In this document: piece by piece, positions 36,930 through 50,502 of the stretch | Layout of the letters: each line of letters starts with the position of its first letter | How positions within the stretch are numbered: position 1 is the stretch's first letter | Origin: Phorcus lineatus | Taxonomy: Eukaryota > Mollusca > Gastropoda > Trochida > Trochidae | Length of the DNA stretch: 64,000 bases | Direction of reading: 5' to 3' | Assembly (NCBI GenBank): GCA_921293015.1 | Contig: OV121092.1 | Coordinates: 13,584,001-13,648,000 of the forward strand | Program-made: the position numbers and the translations under genes | The notes under the pieces: model-generated | The model's database searches: none | What the model was told of the DNA's origin: nothing | Seen by the model: the letters and a program-made list of their open reading frames with translations, nothing else

Positions 36930-38030
36930 CTCAATGCTTCAGTGATCGCAATACCTGAACTAGACTTGCTGGGGCTCCCAGAAGACTCAGGTGTTAAAGT
37001 GATATAACCATGAAGGTGAGGTTGATTTGTGGATTTATATTGCTTTCAAGCATATTTCCCTTATATCACGGATGCTAGTGTTATAATCCAGGGAGAATGC
37101 CCTCAACACCATTGTGGGTATGCGTTGCAGTGAAACCTGTGAGCATTGGCTGAAACGGGGGAACCATCATATCACTAAGAAGTCAATGATGAGGATTTCA
37201 AGACCTTTACATATAACTTCAGTGATTAGAATACCTGGATATCTTCCTGGAGCTCTTAGAAGATTTTTCAGGTGTGTTTAAGTGACAGAAGCATCTGTTG
37301 TTGATTTCAAGACCTCAACTCAATACTTCAGTGGTTCCAAAACCTGCCTTCAGACTTATTTTGGCTTTTAGAAGATTCTGGAGGTAAAAGTTACAAATAA
37401 CTGAAGTCTGTGTAGATGTAGTATAAAGTTAGTGATTAAAAGACCAGGGTCTTTGTTGTTGATTCGAAGACCTTTACTTGATAATTCAGTGACCACAATA
37501 CCTGAACTAGACTTGACAGGGCTCTTGGGAGACTGAGGTGTTAAAGGAATACAGAAAGATCTATGGATGATTGCCTCAGTTATAAAAGGATAGTAATAAT
37601 TTGAAACTAGACGTAGCGGGGCTCTCAGAAGACTGAAGTGTTAAAGGGATATTACTACTAAAGGATCTGTGAATGAATGCCTCAGTTATAATAGGAAAGT
37701 AAACATTTGGAACTAGACGTAGCGGGGCTCTCAGAAGACCGAAGTTTTAAAGGGATATTACTACAGACAGATCTATGGATGATTGCTTCAGTCATAATAG
37801 GATAGTAAAAATTTGGAACTAGACGTGGCGGGGCTTCTGAAGACTGGGGTGTTAAAGGAATATTACTACAGAAAAATCTATGGATGATTGCCTCAGTTAT
37901 AAAAGGATAGTAATAATTTTGAACTAGACGTAACAGGGCTCTCAGAAGACTGAAGTTTTAAAGGGATATTACTACTAAAGGATCCGTGGATGATTGCCAC
38001 GGTGATAAAGGGATAGTAATATCTTGATTT
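36930..38030. repeat. 106-bp minisatellite with older divergent units
   Basis: CTAGAC cores at 37507, 37607, 37713, 37819 and 37924 give five adjacent units of 100-106 bp, each with GGGGCTCTCAGAAGAC, GTTAAAGGGATATTACTAC and GGATGATTGCCTCAGT. Upstream, 36930-37010 and 37180-37500 hold older, longer relatives (TTCAGTGATCGCAATACCTG, GATTTCAAGACCT). A SINE fragment splits these older units. Confidence 0.85.
37014..37167 (-). mobile_element. SINE family A fragment inside the minisatellite
   Basis: Tail and central body are present (GGGAGAATGCCCTCAACACC, AAACCTGTGAGCATTGGCTG). The head half is missing. It lies between older units of the 106-bp repeat family. Confidence 0.75.
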
Positions 38031-39223
38031 CTGTAGTTTATTTCAAGACCCTAACTTATTCTACACATATGCTGCCCTGGTTACTTAAGGTATTAAAAGG
38101 GAAAAGAATATGTGTGAAACCTACCTGTCTTCATATACTTTATATGTTCTCATTTTATTAAAGAGGCACATGCAGTCAAGCTATCATGCAGGTGTGTAGT
38201 CTTTCAGATCTGATGGGGATATTAACAGTTTTACATATGTTGAATTCAGGTGTGAATGTTAGATTGGGTGTCATATCTCAATTCCAATCTTTGAAAAATA
38301 ATGTGATTGTCAGTGCTTTAAGTGTTACCTACAAATATCAGTTTTAAATATGTCAGTTGAAAGACGATTAGATAATTCAATAATTTTTTTCAAAACAGAA
38401 AGATTACACCTCTTCAAATGATAAATGTCAGAGAAGTGAGATTATCGATGTGCAAAGCGCCATCTAGTTGTAATGGGTCAGGATCGGGTCTCCTTATTTA
38501 GAGCACTCAATAGTCAAGTGTTTTCAAGGGTGAAGTCAAGAGGTAAATGATTTATGAAGTCCTCATACCATACCCTACCTCTGCATTTCTGATTATAAAG
38601 AGGTAGTTTCAGTTTTCAATTTAATTGTTAAGCCAATTTGTTTGTAATCATTTTCAAAATTCATATGAAACAATGAAGCTCACTAACATCTTCAAGAAAA
38701 AATGTAAAAAAGAGTCTCATATGTATAAATAAACTTTATGCCTTTTTTGTATAGCAATCTTTTGATTTAAATTCATACATATTGATAATCTAGAATTGAT
38801 AACCCTAAAAAATAATCACATTTGTATGTTTTCAACATATCATTTTTTTTATTGCTACAACACCCTATTTGAATATCTTTGATGCTGGACGCAGTCAAAA
38901 ATGGAAACATTGAAAGAAATTTTTAATAAATAATTCCACGGGATAAACATCAAGCAGACTCACTCAAAGTCCACAAGTATCTACATAGGTTACCACTTTG
39001 ACTAGACAAAGGTAACACAATCTCTTTCCTCTCTCCACCGTAATTTAACTGTGAACAGGTATAGGGCATCAATTCAAAGCTACAAAACTGAGAAGTTTGA
39101 CTCCCTCGTGCAAGGTGATAAGTGCAACTTTTATTGCCTGCCTCAAACACGCCATTGTTTGGGGGAACGCTGCAGAAAAGTCAGTGACTTTTTAACAAGT
39201 GCAATGCAAAATTCAACCAATAT
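38031..39223. other. No gene seen
   Basis: No supported coding segment. Frames on both strands at 38950-39260 overlap each other and lack motifs. Confidence 0.45.
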
Positions 39224-39440
39224 CATTAACAGGTACAGACATAGCACTGAACCCTGCTGAAAACCAACTGCTGTATTCAATTTTGCAATTCTTTGTTAAT
39301 TCATGAAAATAAATATTTCAACAACCAGCATTCAAAACGTTTACTTGTGTCATTAACAGGTATAGGCATAAAAGCGAACCCTGGTGTATACCATCTACTG
39401 TAATAATGTTTTGTGATTCTGTGAACAATTTACAAAGATT
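39224..39440. repeat. 127-bp tandem duplication
   Basis: CATTAACAGGTA.AG.CATA, followed by CGAACCCTG/TGAACCCTG, occurs at 39224 and 39351. A partial relative (GAACAGGTATAGGGCAT) lies near 39053. Confidence 0.65.
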
Positions 39441-42400
39441 AACTTTAACAATTTCTTTGAAAGGACACAGCAGTACACCATGTCAAACAGCAAATATTGT
39501 AATTAATTTTATGACTTCTTGGATGCTTTTTCAAAATATTTTTGTAAGAACAAAAATGGAAAACTATACTTGAATCATAACAAGAAATATACTCGTAACG
39601 CAGTTCATACTGTAATAATCAACATAACTATTGTTCAAAATAATTGAGTTTGCAACTTCTTGGACTATCTATCAAAAATGAAGAATTTTTAAACGCCTGC
39701 AAAGTCAAAAATATTTGTATTTCTTACAAGTTATAATGTAAACCTCGCCCCTAATATGAGCTATAAATTCTGAAAATAGATCACAATTTCAACTGGCAAA
39801 AAAATTCTTTTCCCTTAAAAAAGCTCGATTCTGAAACAAAATCACTGCTCTGCCAAATGCTTCAAAATGCATATTCACAATCTTTTGACACCATTTTAGT
39901 CCTCAATTGCCAACAAAAGAGATATTCATCGTAACAAATCCTTTCTTAAGATCACAATACCATGGGGTATTTGCAGACAGATATTGATTGTTTATCTCCT
40001 CATGACATGTCTTCCGTTCCCTGTTATTAACTTGTTTATCCCATGATAATGACCAGTTAACTGCAGAGCAAAGGGTAACATGATAACTAAACTGTTACCA
40101 ACTCTGATTATCTCCTCTTGGAAAACTAGGGTCTCTCGTATCTTGTAATCATATACTTAGAAAACAAAACATGAATGGATATATGGCAAGATAGATAGAT
40201 TACCTCTTAAAGCAGGAAGCATATCATTTGAAAGGTCATGATAAGGGTAGTTTGTCTTGGAATAAAATTCCATTTGACACAAAAAAATTCTTGAGTTTTT
40301 TTCATTTTTTCCCATGTGAAGTAATACTTTAAGCATTTTCATTCTATCACAAATCACCTACTGTTTGTACGTTGTCATGATGTTTTCTTTTCTTTAATTG
40401 GAATTTACTTACACACATACCGTAAACACATATGCCCTTTATGATAATCTAGTCAGGATTGTTATCATATCTCCAGCATTGTTCATATTTGACCAAGCTT
40501 AGTATGGCAAGTTTTATTAGCTAAACTCGCATGTATATTTACAAATAATTTCCTTGTCTTTGAAGACTCATATTTCAAATTGTCACAAACAAGTACAAAA
40601 CTCCTCCAAATAGTAATAAGACCATCCCTCTGTAGGCCAACTATAAGTGTGGGCACAATGATAATATACAGATAGACTGAAAGGAACAGTTTAATAATAT
40701 GTTTGTGGAACTTTAAATTTAATCATATAGCCCTGTTTCTACATACATCCTAGTAGTCAATGAAACAATTTATTGAAATGAAATTTTAAACCAACAACAC
40801 TGGACATGTACTATCAATCCTCACCTTTGATTTCTTTAATAAACTGCACTGTTAAAAGGTTGAAATGCTGCCCTTTCGAAAATATTCAATTTTGCTTTAT
40901 TCTTAGGTTAATTGAAATATTACAAGGGATTTTTTAAGATAAAGTATTAATTTTTGCTTCATTTCCTAAAATTTACTTTTTAAAACTGATTTAATTCAAC
41001 ATGTTTCCTTATTATTTCTGTATTCCTAGAAAAGAAAAAACAAGTGCTTATTGAAATTGGCAAGCAGTTTTGTTAGTAAATAAGATATAAAGCAGAGTTT
41101 GGGAGATTTCTTTGTTCAAATCTTTAACAATTAAACATTAACCCTTCACAATCCCACAGATTAATATGATTAAAAGGATTATCTAATTGTCGTTTACTTA
41201 ATCAGTTATCAATTGAGATATCTTTCAAGATTTTTATCTTGACATATATCACCATAAGGACACACAAGGGACAGAAAATCTATTCACAAATGTTTCAGAT
41301 AAGGTTAGTGTCTTCGTTTGAACTGTCCTCAAGTATCGTATGAGGATTTTAAGCGGAGCCCTATATTCAGCACGTTTGGTGTCATAAATCGCTTGGCATT
41401 TGTCCAAGTCTTTATATCATTCAAAGCCTGGTTTAAAGGCCCCCATAGCCAATATTTACATATATAGGTATACAGAAATACCCCTTGTTGAATATTCAAA
41501 AGAGAGACCCAGTTCCTAGCTTTCAATGTCAACATTTGAGTTGGTTTACACCTGACCTATATCTTTAAAATTTGTTTATGCATATAACATTTTGAATTTA
41601 AGTTTAATATTTACAAAGATGAATATTTTCTAAAATGCTTTTAAATCCATAATTTTTTTAACCCCACCAAATTCATTATAAGATTATTCTAAGAAAGCAA
41701 AGTTGAGAATGCTTAGCTGAGTCAATGGTGAATTTCAATTTTCAAATTGTACCCCAAGTTTTCAGTTTCATTATTTTGCTTGGAAAACCTACCTCTTCTT
41801 ATCTTTCTACATTCAATCATTCAAAAAAGACGACAACTCAAGAAGAAAAGTCTCACATATATTGTAATTCTTTCTTCTCTTGTCTGATTTTAAAATTCTT
41901 TTTAGCTTTTTTTGAATTTTTCATTCAAAGAACAGGAGTGTTGAGCAGAATATTACAAAATCTTTTTACAATTCCATACAATATATTTCTAGTATATTGA
42001 AGACATGTTGTACAGTTAATCATTCAAAGAAGATGAAAGTAAAGAAGAATATATCTATCCACTCTAAGCATCATCTCAATACCATCGCAAATTGTCAGTT
42101 TCAATGTCTTGCTCTGACAAATAACCTTATTGTTTATTTGACAAATAAACCTTATTTGTCATTCCTCATATAACAATTCAAAGAACAGTTACTTAGAGTC
42201 ATTTAATTTCCCATCATTTTCATCTCTTTTGTAATTCCTTATTACACTGTCTGAAATTGTCAATTTCATTGTCTCACTTTGATATCTCACCCCTGACTTT
42301 TGCCCTCTGCAACCCCTACAGGTAGATCTAACCTTCATAACAAGGTCACACCTATCTTTGACCCACAGAGGTCAGGACTGACAGTTTTGATGACCAAGTA

Positions 42401-43110
42401 ATAGTGGGTTGTATAAACTACTATCCTAAGGACATATGTTTATAGTTATCATATTTATAGTCGTCTGTTGGAACATGACAATCTAAGTTTATTGTGAGTT
42501 CATCTCAATGTCTTCAGGCAACAAGATTGAAGATAGAATTTTTAGGACTTTTGTTTTGAAATAGATATGAAATGAATTCTTGATTGTCATTTAATGGCCA
42601 TAAATAAACAATTCAAGGGAAACATGTTTCATGAATTGCAGCCAAAATTGTATCAAAATTATAAACTTTTGCAGCAAAAACTATGCTTTTGGTTGGAAAT
42701 AATTGTTTAGTACATCTAAAATAAATTTTGAAAAATTAATTTTTCCAGTTAAAGTGTTGAAGTGGATCTTTTGACAACAAACAATCTAAATATACACATG
42801 GAATAACAAAATTGCAACATCAACCTTTCTTGAATGTTCTACAAACCATGTGAAAACAAGGAGGTTTCCTAGTTATATAAACAAACTTCTTCAAACTTTT
42901 TATAGAAGAGTTTTCATATCTTCAGACATGAAATAACCTAAAGCAAACAGTTTAATATGATTTAGATTGTTAACAATGGAATATGCCATTTATTACTATC
43001 ATGAACCTAAATTTAAAACAGGTGTTGCAATTAATACTTCTTTCCATGTGTACAAGTGTAATATCCATGGTACAATAATTATTTCAATGTCAGAGTAAAA
43101 AAATATTAAA
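39441..43110. other. No gene seen
   Basis: AT-rich sequence with frames of at most 91 codons (41725-42000, plus) and no recognisable domain. Confidence 0.45.
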
Positions 43111-43421
43111 GGTGAGGTGAGTTGGTGTTTAACGCCGCTTTCAAGATTATTTCACTTATATCGCGGCTGCTAGTATTATTGCAGGGAGAAAGCCCGCAAC
43201 ACCATTGTGGCTATGCATTGCGGTGAAACCTGCGAGCATCGGCTGGAACTAGCGAACCATGGGTGGTACTTCGCTGAATTTCAGTGTAGCATTGCACCCA
43301 AACCTGACTGCGTGTAGAACAGTTCTCTACTGCAGACAAAGTTGCCGAGCCCCTGGCGGGATTCGAAACCCGGACCTTCTGATCCGAAGCCGAACGCGCT
43401 AACCACTGCGCTATCCCGCCC
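43111..43421 (-). mobile_element. SINE family A, near-consensus full-length copy
   Basis: Tail GGTGAGGTGAGTTGG, full body and head are present: A box TAGCGCAGTGG, and a B box with one extra base (GGTTTCGAATCC). The flanks are A-rich and similar (AAATATTAAAG and AAAAAATTAAAG), suggesting a target duplication in a poly-A-like site. The 71-codon minus-strand frame here is SINE sequence, not a gene. Confidence 0.92.
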
Positions 43422-45461
43422 CCCAAAAAAAAAATTAAAAAAATTAAAGATAATTGCTTATGAAATACAAAATTTCAATCATAAAAACAGAATTGTGATT
43501 GAAAGAAAAAGACAACAGTGCATGTGTACATCACCGTTTTCATCCCAACAGTACAAATGGTAACTTGTTTAAGATGACAGCCTGTATCCAAATATAAAAC
43601 AACCTTTTCAAGTCTTGACACCTCTTCAACTGGATATACTTATTATATGATAAGCTTATAAGATCATCATAACATAACCTTGAGTAAGAAGAACAAAGAA
43701 GACTGTTCTTTACAGAGCGCATGAGCATACATATTCATAAACTTGTGAATATGATGATCCAGCATTTTACAAATAGATTTCTGTTACTATGTAAAAGGTG
43801 TATGTAAAGAAGTATGATACAATGCAGTTAAACATAACCTGTGTCATGAAATATATATCATAAGTGCACATATGCAGTTTTACCAATGTCTTGTAGAGTC
43901 TGTAATAATGAAACAATTGACATGATTAAGTTGAGCAAGCATATGCAACTTCAAGAAAATTAAGAAACGTAATTTGTGTCTTATAACATATGTGCACATG
44001 TGCAGAAATGATGTTTTTTCGTGGCATGTGTTACATATCATAAAACAATACATGCCACTAAGGCAGGCAGTAAAAGTTGATGTGGACCATATGCCGACAT
44101 TTTGTATATGATTCAAATGGTTAAATGAGTGTTACTTCATAAATAAAGTTCAGACAAATGTTTCAGTTGAAATAAATCATACCAAAGAATTGTCCTACCC
44201 TTTGTACATTCACTCTTTCATCACCCACACAGGTAATATTAATATCCGGTTCATATCAAGGTAGGTATAAAAGCAGGTATGTCAAATCTGAGATATTTGC
44301 ATTAGGAAATGAAAGTTACTCACCTGTAGATATAAGTACATAGGTAAGTAATTAAAGGTAGGCATATAACCTTTCAGTACTGTTTGTTTTAAGAAAGATA
44401 AGTTATTATTCTAGGGTTACATACATTTTAAATTCTTGTTATAGGAAACTTAAAATTGCCATTCAACAAAATGAAAATATTGCTTTGCATTTACTGTGTT
44501 GGCATGCCACCGTATTGAAAAAAAGAGAAAGTTGTAAACATATGAGTGGTTCACTGGAGAATGAATGAACGAGATTAAAAGCAAGAATCAAAATTAATTG
44601 GGAATTTTAGTCTTGAATTAAAATTGTGGTTTGGGGCTCTGAAAGGGAGAGAGTACATATCATGTTGTAAATGGTACATACTTTTGAAGTGAAGTTCAAG
44701 AAGTTCTCCAATTACTGAATGATACAAGAGGTGAGATATGTATTCTAAATTGAAGTACATACAATTGAAGGTAATATCACAGGTATATGTCCTGTCAGTG
44801 TTATGTTTTCAAAAGGAAATTAAAAATCATTGACAGGCGAGTGCAAAAATAGAAAGGAAATGAAAAACTTTAAAGCGTCTCAGTCATATCAATTTCACCA
44901 GATTTAACATGAAAATTATTTTCATTAGAAATGAATGTATTAACAATCAACTCTTAAATTCCCTTTTTTATATCTTATATTTTCATTTTGCCTTGCTTTA
45001 AATTTGTATTGTTCACTAGATTTGGGCTTAACATTAGCCAAACATTACATTCTATTGATTATTGCATCCATGTACAATACATAAACCCTAATATCTGCCA
45101 CTCCTGTATTATTATGAGACAGCAAAGTGAATGCAAATCCCGTAAACTCAGTGAAACTGATTTGCAATAACACTTCAAGACCAATTCATTTTAATGTACA
45201 TTTAGTTTATTTACATAAGATGTATAAGATCTCTTTTATTTGCCAAGGTGTAAGATTGAAAACGACAGCATCATTTAATACTCTTCTTGATAACTCCAGT
45301 CCCATTTCTTGTTCTTGAATCCTCCAAATAACATTTCCGTTTAATCATTGGATGATTCAAGATTCTTACCCTAGATTTCAAGTAAAATTCCTGTAATTTG
45401 GGCTCTCAGAATGGCTGCAACTTCTCAGACAAGCAGTTAAAGAATTCATATACCACCAAGG
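43422..45461. other. No gene seen
   Basis: A weak duplication (GTGTC.TATAACATAT...GTGCACAT near 43850 and 43975) and a small cluster of CAGGTA motifs at 44230-44360 occur. No coding segment is supported. Confidence 0.4.
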
Positions 45462-45854
45462 TCAAAAACAATTTTGCTTTAAAGATTTGATTTCATGACA
45501 AAGTTTAAGAGAAGCAAGATCTTCTGGGTAAGAACTTATGTATGCCTCTTGTAAATGTTCTTCAAAGAATGGATGACCATGTCTGTACCATTGAGAAAGC
45601 TGTGTAAATATTTGAGCATCCTCTTCATGTCTATCAGTATCAGAAGCCATATCAGATTGCTATACAGCCCTGAAGATTAACACTCCACTGTGGTGTGATC
45701 TATCATTGAAACTTTTATCCTTGAATTGAGGAAACATGATATCGTAAAAGGGTAGTGGTAAATTCTTTAAAGTGTACATCCTGCTAAAACATACTTTTTT
45801 AAGCTCCTTCCTAATACCCTGATCTATTTCAAGCCAAAACTCTTGTATCACTAG
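45462..45854 (-). pseudogene. Unidentified frame with one in-frame stop
   Basis: Reading leftwards from about 45854, one frame stays open for about 64 codons, meets a single TAG at 45662-45660, then continues in the same frame through an ATG at 45650 to a stop at 45462. The downstream part is hydrophilic and protein-like (MASDTDRHEEDAQIFTQL, then WYRHGHPFFEEHLQEAYISS). The upstream part includes LPLPFYDIMFPQFKD. No ATG opens the upstream half in frame, so it may begin inside an exon or be a decayed retrocopy. I do not recognise the family. If translation starts at 45650 the product would be 62 residues. Confidence 0.35.
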
Positions 45855-47596
45855 CTACTTGACCAGCCAATGAGACGACTCGCATTCAGCAACAGCGGCA
45901 CAACCAGGATAGAAAAAAATCTGTGGAGTTCAAGCTAGTAACTTCAAGCTCCTTAATTAACGAAATTTCATTGGCTGAAAAAATTACAGGTGAGCATAGC
46001 CACAAATATCAAGCAGTCAGCCATATGAGGGATGTAGCCCGAAAGAGATCAGGGTATTAGGAAGACACGAAAGCAGATTCATATACGCTGATTTGGCAGG
46101 ATGTAAAGTGTATCATGATAAAGAATTTATCATAATTTTTTTTATATCTATGAAAACTAAATGTAAATTGTATATTTCTACTGCTGAAATTCTGAAAAAA
46201 GGTCAATTCAGAAATGGTGAACATGTGTCTACATATTTCCTTATCCTATCACAAGAACATGGGTTTTCAGGCATCCCTTATAATAAGCTTGACCAATACA
46301 CAATGAAGAAATCTCATCAATAAACAGCATTGAACAGAACACAATCAGAAAATCCGGACGATCCAGAAATCATTCCAGAAAACCTATGGGCTGGCAGCTC
46401 TGGTCAATCCAAACAGTGTTCTTGCAAGTCTAGGTAAATATCAAATACTTAGGCCAGGTAGTATATTTACATAGATCCATTCGCAAATGGTAATTATTTC
46501 AGCAGCACATCAGAATAAATGTCAACTAGGCCCCAAACCACTCACAAATTCCTTACATAAACATTCAGGTATTGTTACACTTTCTTCCAGATTCAAAGCC
46601 CTTTAGAAGCCTACTGAATTTAATGACTTTAACATTTTTAAAAGACTGTAAGTGATATTAAGAGTTAAGCCTCAAATAAACTATATAAACATAACATGTA
46701 CAGTTGATGCATTTTGCAAATTGAACAGCCCTTTCAAATTTACAGTGACTTTGGTATTTCTATTTCATTTATAAACTTAAAAATAGCTCACTATTTACTT
46801 AAACTGACCAATTGGCCAATTCAATGTCACAGGTCATTAATTCTACTCATATAGGCCCAAGACAATCAAATCTAAACCTTGCCCGATTTTGATTACCAAA
46901 GGGGTCATCTCAAACAATTTTTGTGCATTATTTTATTTATATATTATCAAGTTCAATTGTTAGATTTAATATATCATATCATAGACAGTTTCATTAAAAA
47001 AAATATTTTGATTATCTGAAAGTTTTAAATTTCATGAATGTGAAAAAAAGGATAATTCGTTATGAAACAACCCCCAAGGTCCAAAACTAGGTTAGTGTGT
47101 AATTATTATAAAGATAAGTATCTGGGGATATGTGGGAAGATATATCACTCCATTTGACATAGATAACCTTTGTAGCAGAGGTTCAGATACAGAGAAGAAT
47201 ACAAAACTACAACATATATGAAAAATGTATGCAAGTTATGTACGTAACTTGGAAGAGAAGGACAGAGGCATTATTTAAGAAATAAATTCAGTTTGCCTTT
47301 TTCCTTACATCATAATAATGTTTCAAATGAACTGTATGTATCTTTTTAAAGTATACTGGACAAAAATAATTAGGGATATGTGAAAATTCTGAAAATATCA
47401 ATACCGACATGTCTTTACATTGATCCCCTGATGAAATATTAATCATAAAATTAACAATATCTTATATTTAACAATATCTTGAAATATTCCTAATTTAAAA
47501 CAATTTTGTAACAAAAATGGTATGCGGTTTTCTCAGTTTGAGAAGCGTTCTCACCATCCATGATGTATATCCCTTCATCACTATTATCTCATTCCT
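45855..47596. other. No gene seen
   Basis: A 76-codon plus-strand frame at 46093-46323 has no identifiable motif, and no repeat was matched. Confidence 0.45.
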
Positions 47597-47933
47597 GTGA
47601 TATGACTAAAGAGTGAGTGAGTGAGTTGGGGTTTAACGCCGCTTTCAAGATTATTTCACTTACATACTGCTAGTATTGTTGCAGGGAGAGCCCGCAACAC
47701 CATTGTGGCTATGTATTGCATTGAAACCTGCGAGCATCGGCTGGAACTAGGGAATCATGGGTGGTACTGCGCTGAAACTCCGTGTAGCATTGCACCCAAA
47801 CCTGACTGTGTGTAGAACAGTTCTCTACTGCAGACAAAGTTGCGGAGCCCCTGGCGGGATTCGAACCACGGACCTCTTGATCCGAAGCCGAACGCGTTAA
47901 CCACTGCGCTATCCTGCCCCCGTGATATGACTA
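47597..47933 (-). mobile_element. SINE family A, young, with 12-bp TSD
   Basis: GTGATATGACTA is repeated exactly at 47597-47608 and 47922-47933. Between them is a nearly full-length copy with GAGTGAGTGAGT tail, B box GGTTCGAATCC and A box TAGCGCAGTGG. A short deletion near TCGCGGCTGC is the main lesion. Confidence 0.94.
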
Positions 47934-48079
47934 GATTTCTAAAATCAATGTCACTTCATTGACAAGTAAAACAATACGAAATTGTCAGAAAAATCTCTCA
48001 AGAGATGCAAGTTTTCATGTACTGTGTTCTACTTACCGCAAAAGCATTTTCACTTTAAATGTGATACCCCTTATTCTCA

Positions 48080-48230
48080 CTTCAAGTTAATTTACTCTAT
48101 ATTTCAACTTACGTTAGGGTCAATCTTTTAACACAAATACCCCACTAAAATCACTTCAAGATAGGGTAACGTCTATATTTCCACTTATGTTACGGTCAAT
48201 CTTTTAACCCAAATACCCCACTAAAATCAC
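48080..48230. repeat. ~75-bp tandem duplication
   Basis: GGTCAATCTTTTAAC.CAAA, then TACCCCACTAAAATCAC, occurs in both halves (GGTCAA at 48118 and 48194). Each is preceded by a CTTCAAG block. Confidence 0.8.
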
Positions 48231-48663
48231 AGAATATTATCAACATACAAACAAGTTGGCTATCTGAAATATAATTTTGAAGTTCACATGTAAGCATGAG
48301 CTTGAATACCAAATGAAAATTATCAGAGCATGACATCTATATATCCCTGTCTATACAGAAAGCATACTTATCCTTTTACTTATATGTAATGCCTAAATGT
48401 ATATATGCATACACCTACGTTTCTTTTATTATGAGTCAGCCACAGACTGCATAAATATGGAGGGAATATTTATGACCTATATATTCTATAACGGCAATAC
48501 ACTTATGACCAATGTGACATTCATAGGGAGCTTCTAAGGTAGATATTGAGCTGAGGATGACGATATTTGGCTATTTCAAAAGTTTTTGATTTATACAATG
48601 GCTCATATCATTGTTTATTTTTGGTTTGACTTTTTTTTTCAAAATATTTTGATAAAAATTATA

Positions 48664-48895
48664 AGCAGTTAAGTGCTGGGCACTTCTCACTGACAGCACA
48701 ATCCCTGAAGGAAGTGTACTTTCAATGTTTAATCAAGTGATTCGCTTGATTAATTCCTTAATTCCTGTGTACAGGCACCCATTTGTACAGATTGGTGGAC
48801 TGAGTTCAATTTGGATGTAGTGACTTGCCAAGAGACATGACACATTTGTAATTAAACTTGGACTTTGCATGAGAGATCAGTATGCTACCAGAGCG
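48664..48895 (-). mobile_element. SINE family B, strongly decayed
   Basis: CACTTCTCACTGACAG, CCTGAAGGAAGTGTAC and GGCACCCATTTGTACAG align in order with the better family B copies. The head is barely recognisable (ATCAGTATGCTACC). Confidence 0.6.
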
Positions 48896-49085
48896 AGAAA
48901 GAAATTGTAGCTATTCATTTTGGTAAAACATGTAACACTGAGCTGTAAATAGCAAAGAGAGTTGGGATGAATTAGGGTTAAATACTTCCTTGTAGAGGGT
49001 TTTGCCGACATTCAACACAATGTAATTGCAGGAAGAAAGCTTACAACACTTTTGTGGTAACATATTGTGATAGAACCCTGATTTA
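48896..49085 (-). mobile_element. SINE family A remnants
   Basis: Two scrambled pieces remain. GAAATTGTAGCTATTCATTTTG matches the body that normally precedes AAACCTGCGAGC. The piece at about 49026-49080 (GCAGGAAGAAAGCTTACAAC) matches the segment before it. The order suggests a partial duplication or two nested fragments. Confidence 0.5.
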
Positions 49086-49889
49086 CTTCATTATTAATAA
49101 GATCAACAGGTCCGAGTGTTGGTGTTTTCTGATTTGATAAAATATAAAATATTGCTTCTTGAATTTAAAAAGTACGAACGTTAAGTTATGAATGTTGTGC
49201 ATAAATTGCAGATGAAAAAGTTTCCAAAATTTTAGATAGACGTAAATCTTTTCTTAAGTATTCATACTAAATTTAAATATATTTTATAAGAAAATATTCA
49301 CATGAAATCAAATTAGGATGATTGAAAGCATTACTTTGAATATATTTCTAAACATAAATTATATTGTTATCAACAAGCCTTAAAGTTTTAACATGTCAAC
49401 TTAAGCAGTCTTTTGATACTTAAAAAGGAAAGAAATTCCCATAATTGTTAAAGATAAAATATGTATATCCCCTTAATGCCTTGTCATGACATAAAGCTTA
49501 TAATTTCTGTCTCATAGGGTGAAATATTGTTGACAAATGTGTCGGAATGTAAGTTTTGTTATACACCCCTTGTAATAATGACAAGCTCCACACATCATCC
49601 TACAAAACAGTGTTGTGAGGAGCTTACACACCCATGAATTTAGGTGGTATTTATCAGTGCATGACGACATTGTGATGTCAAATAAAACTTTAAGTTTATG
49701 AAAATGTTTATTTTCTTTCTGAATAAGTACTTTTATTGATTTTCATTGCATTTTATTTATCTTCATTGAATTATGTCAAAATATTGCTACTTCTCATATG
49801 ATTGCACAAATCTTGTTTTCTTACCAGCTGACATTGTGCAAGGTTAGTTATTTTTCATCCAAAACTGACTTGCACAGTGTTACCGGGCA

Positions 49890-50150
49890 AAGACTGCATA
49901 ATGCTCATATAACTATGCAACGATGGCATAATGCTGATTATGTCACTATACAATGATGTCATAAAGGTGATGATGTCACTATACAATGATGTCATAAAGG
50001 TGATGATGTCACTATACAATGATGTCATAAAGGTGATGATGTCACTATACAATGATGTCATAAAGATGATTATGTCACTATACAATGATGTCATAAAGAT
50101 GATAATGTCACTATACAATGATGTCATAAAGGTGATGATGTCACTGTGCG
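49890..50150. repeat. 33-bp minisatellite, open on both strands
   Basis: TACAATGATGTCATA recurs at 49950, 49983, 50016, 50049, 50082 and 50115, an exact 33-bp period, with more degenerate copies to the left. Because 33 is divisible by three, both strands keep long open frames (plus repeat SLYNDVIKVM, minus repeat SDIITFMTSLY). TGATGTCA occurs ten times between 49954 and 50143. I regard the frames as a by-product. Confidence 0.9.
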
Positions 50151-50502
50151 ATGGAACATCCAAGTTTCAAGTTCATAGTTTCGTAGTTCGTATGTTCAGA
50201 TATTTTGAGTATCACACTGAAGTATGCAAGTTAGCAAATGAAGAAATATTGGCATTGCATATTCTCCTATCAAACATTTCAGAGACACATTGATTTAAAA
50301 AGAATACTATATAAATAATATATTTGGATATCTGTTACTTAATAAACTTTTGTTGTTTTTTGATATATATATATATACATGACTTGAAGATTTAAATCAA
50401 TTAAAAATGTTAACTTCTGTTAGTTTCACCATTCAAAACTGAATACATATACAGTTCACAAAAATTTCCATTCACAAAAAATTGTTTGAAAAATTGGAAT
50501 AA

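Noticed and set aside
43211-43426. 71-codon minus-strand frame with an AQWLARSASD motif
   Set aside because: It is translation of the tRNA-like head and body of a SINE, a well-known false gene signal.
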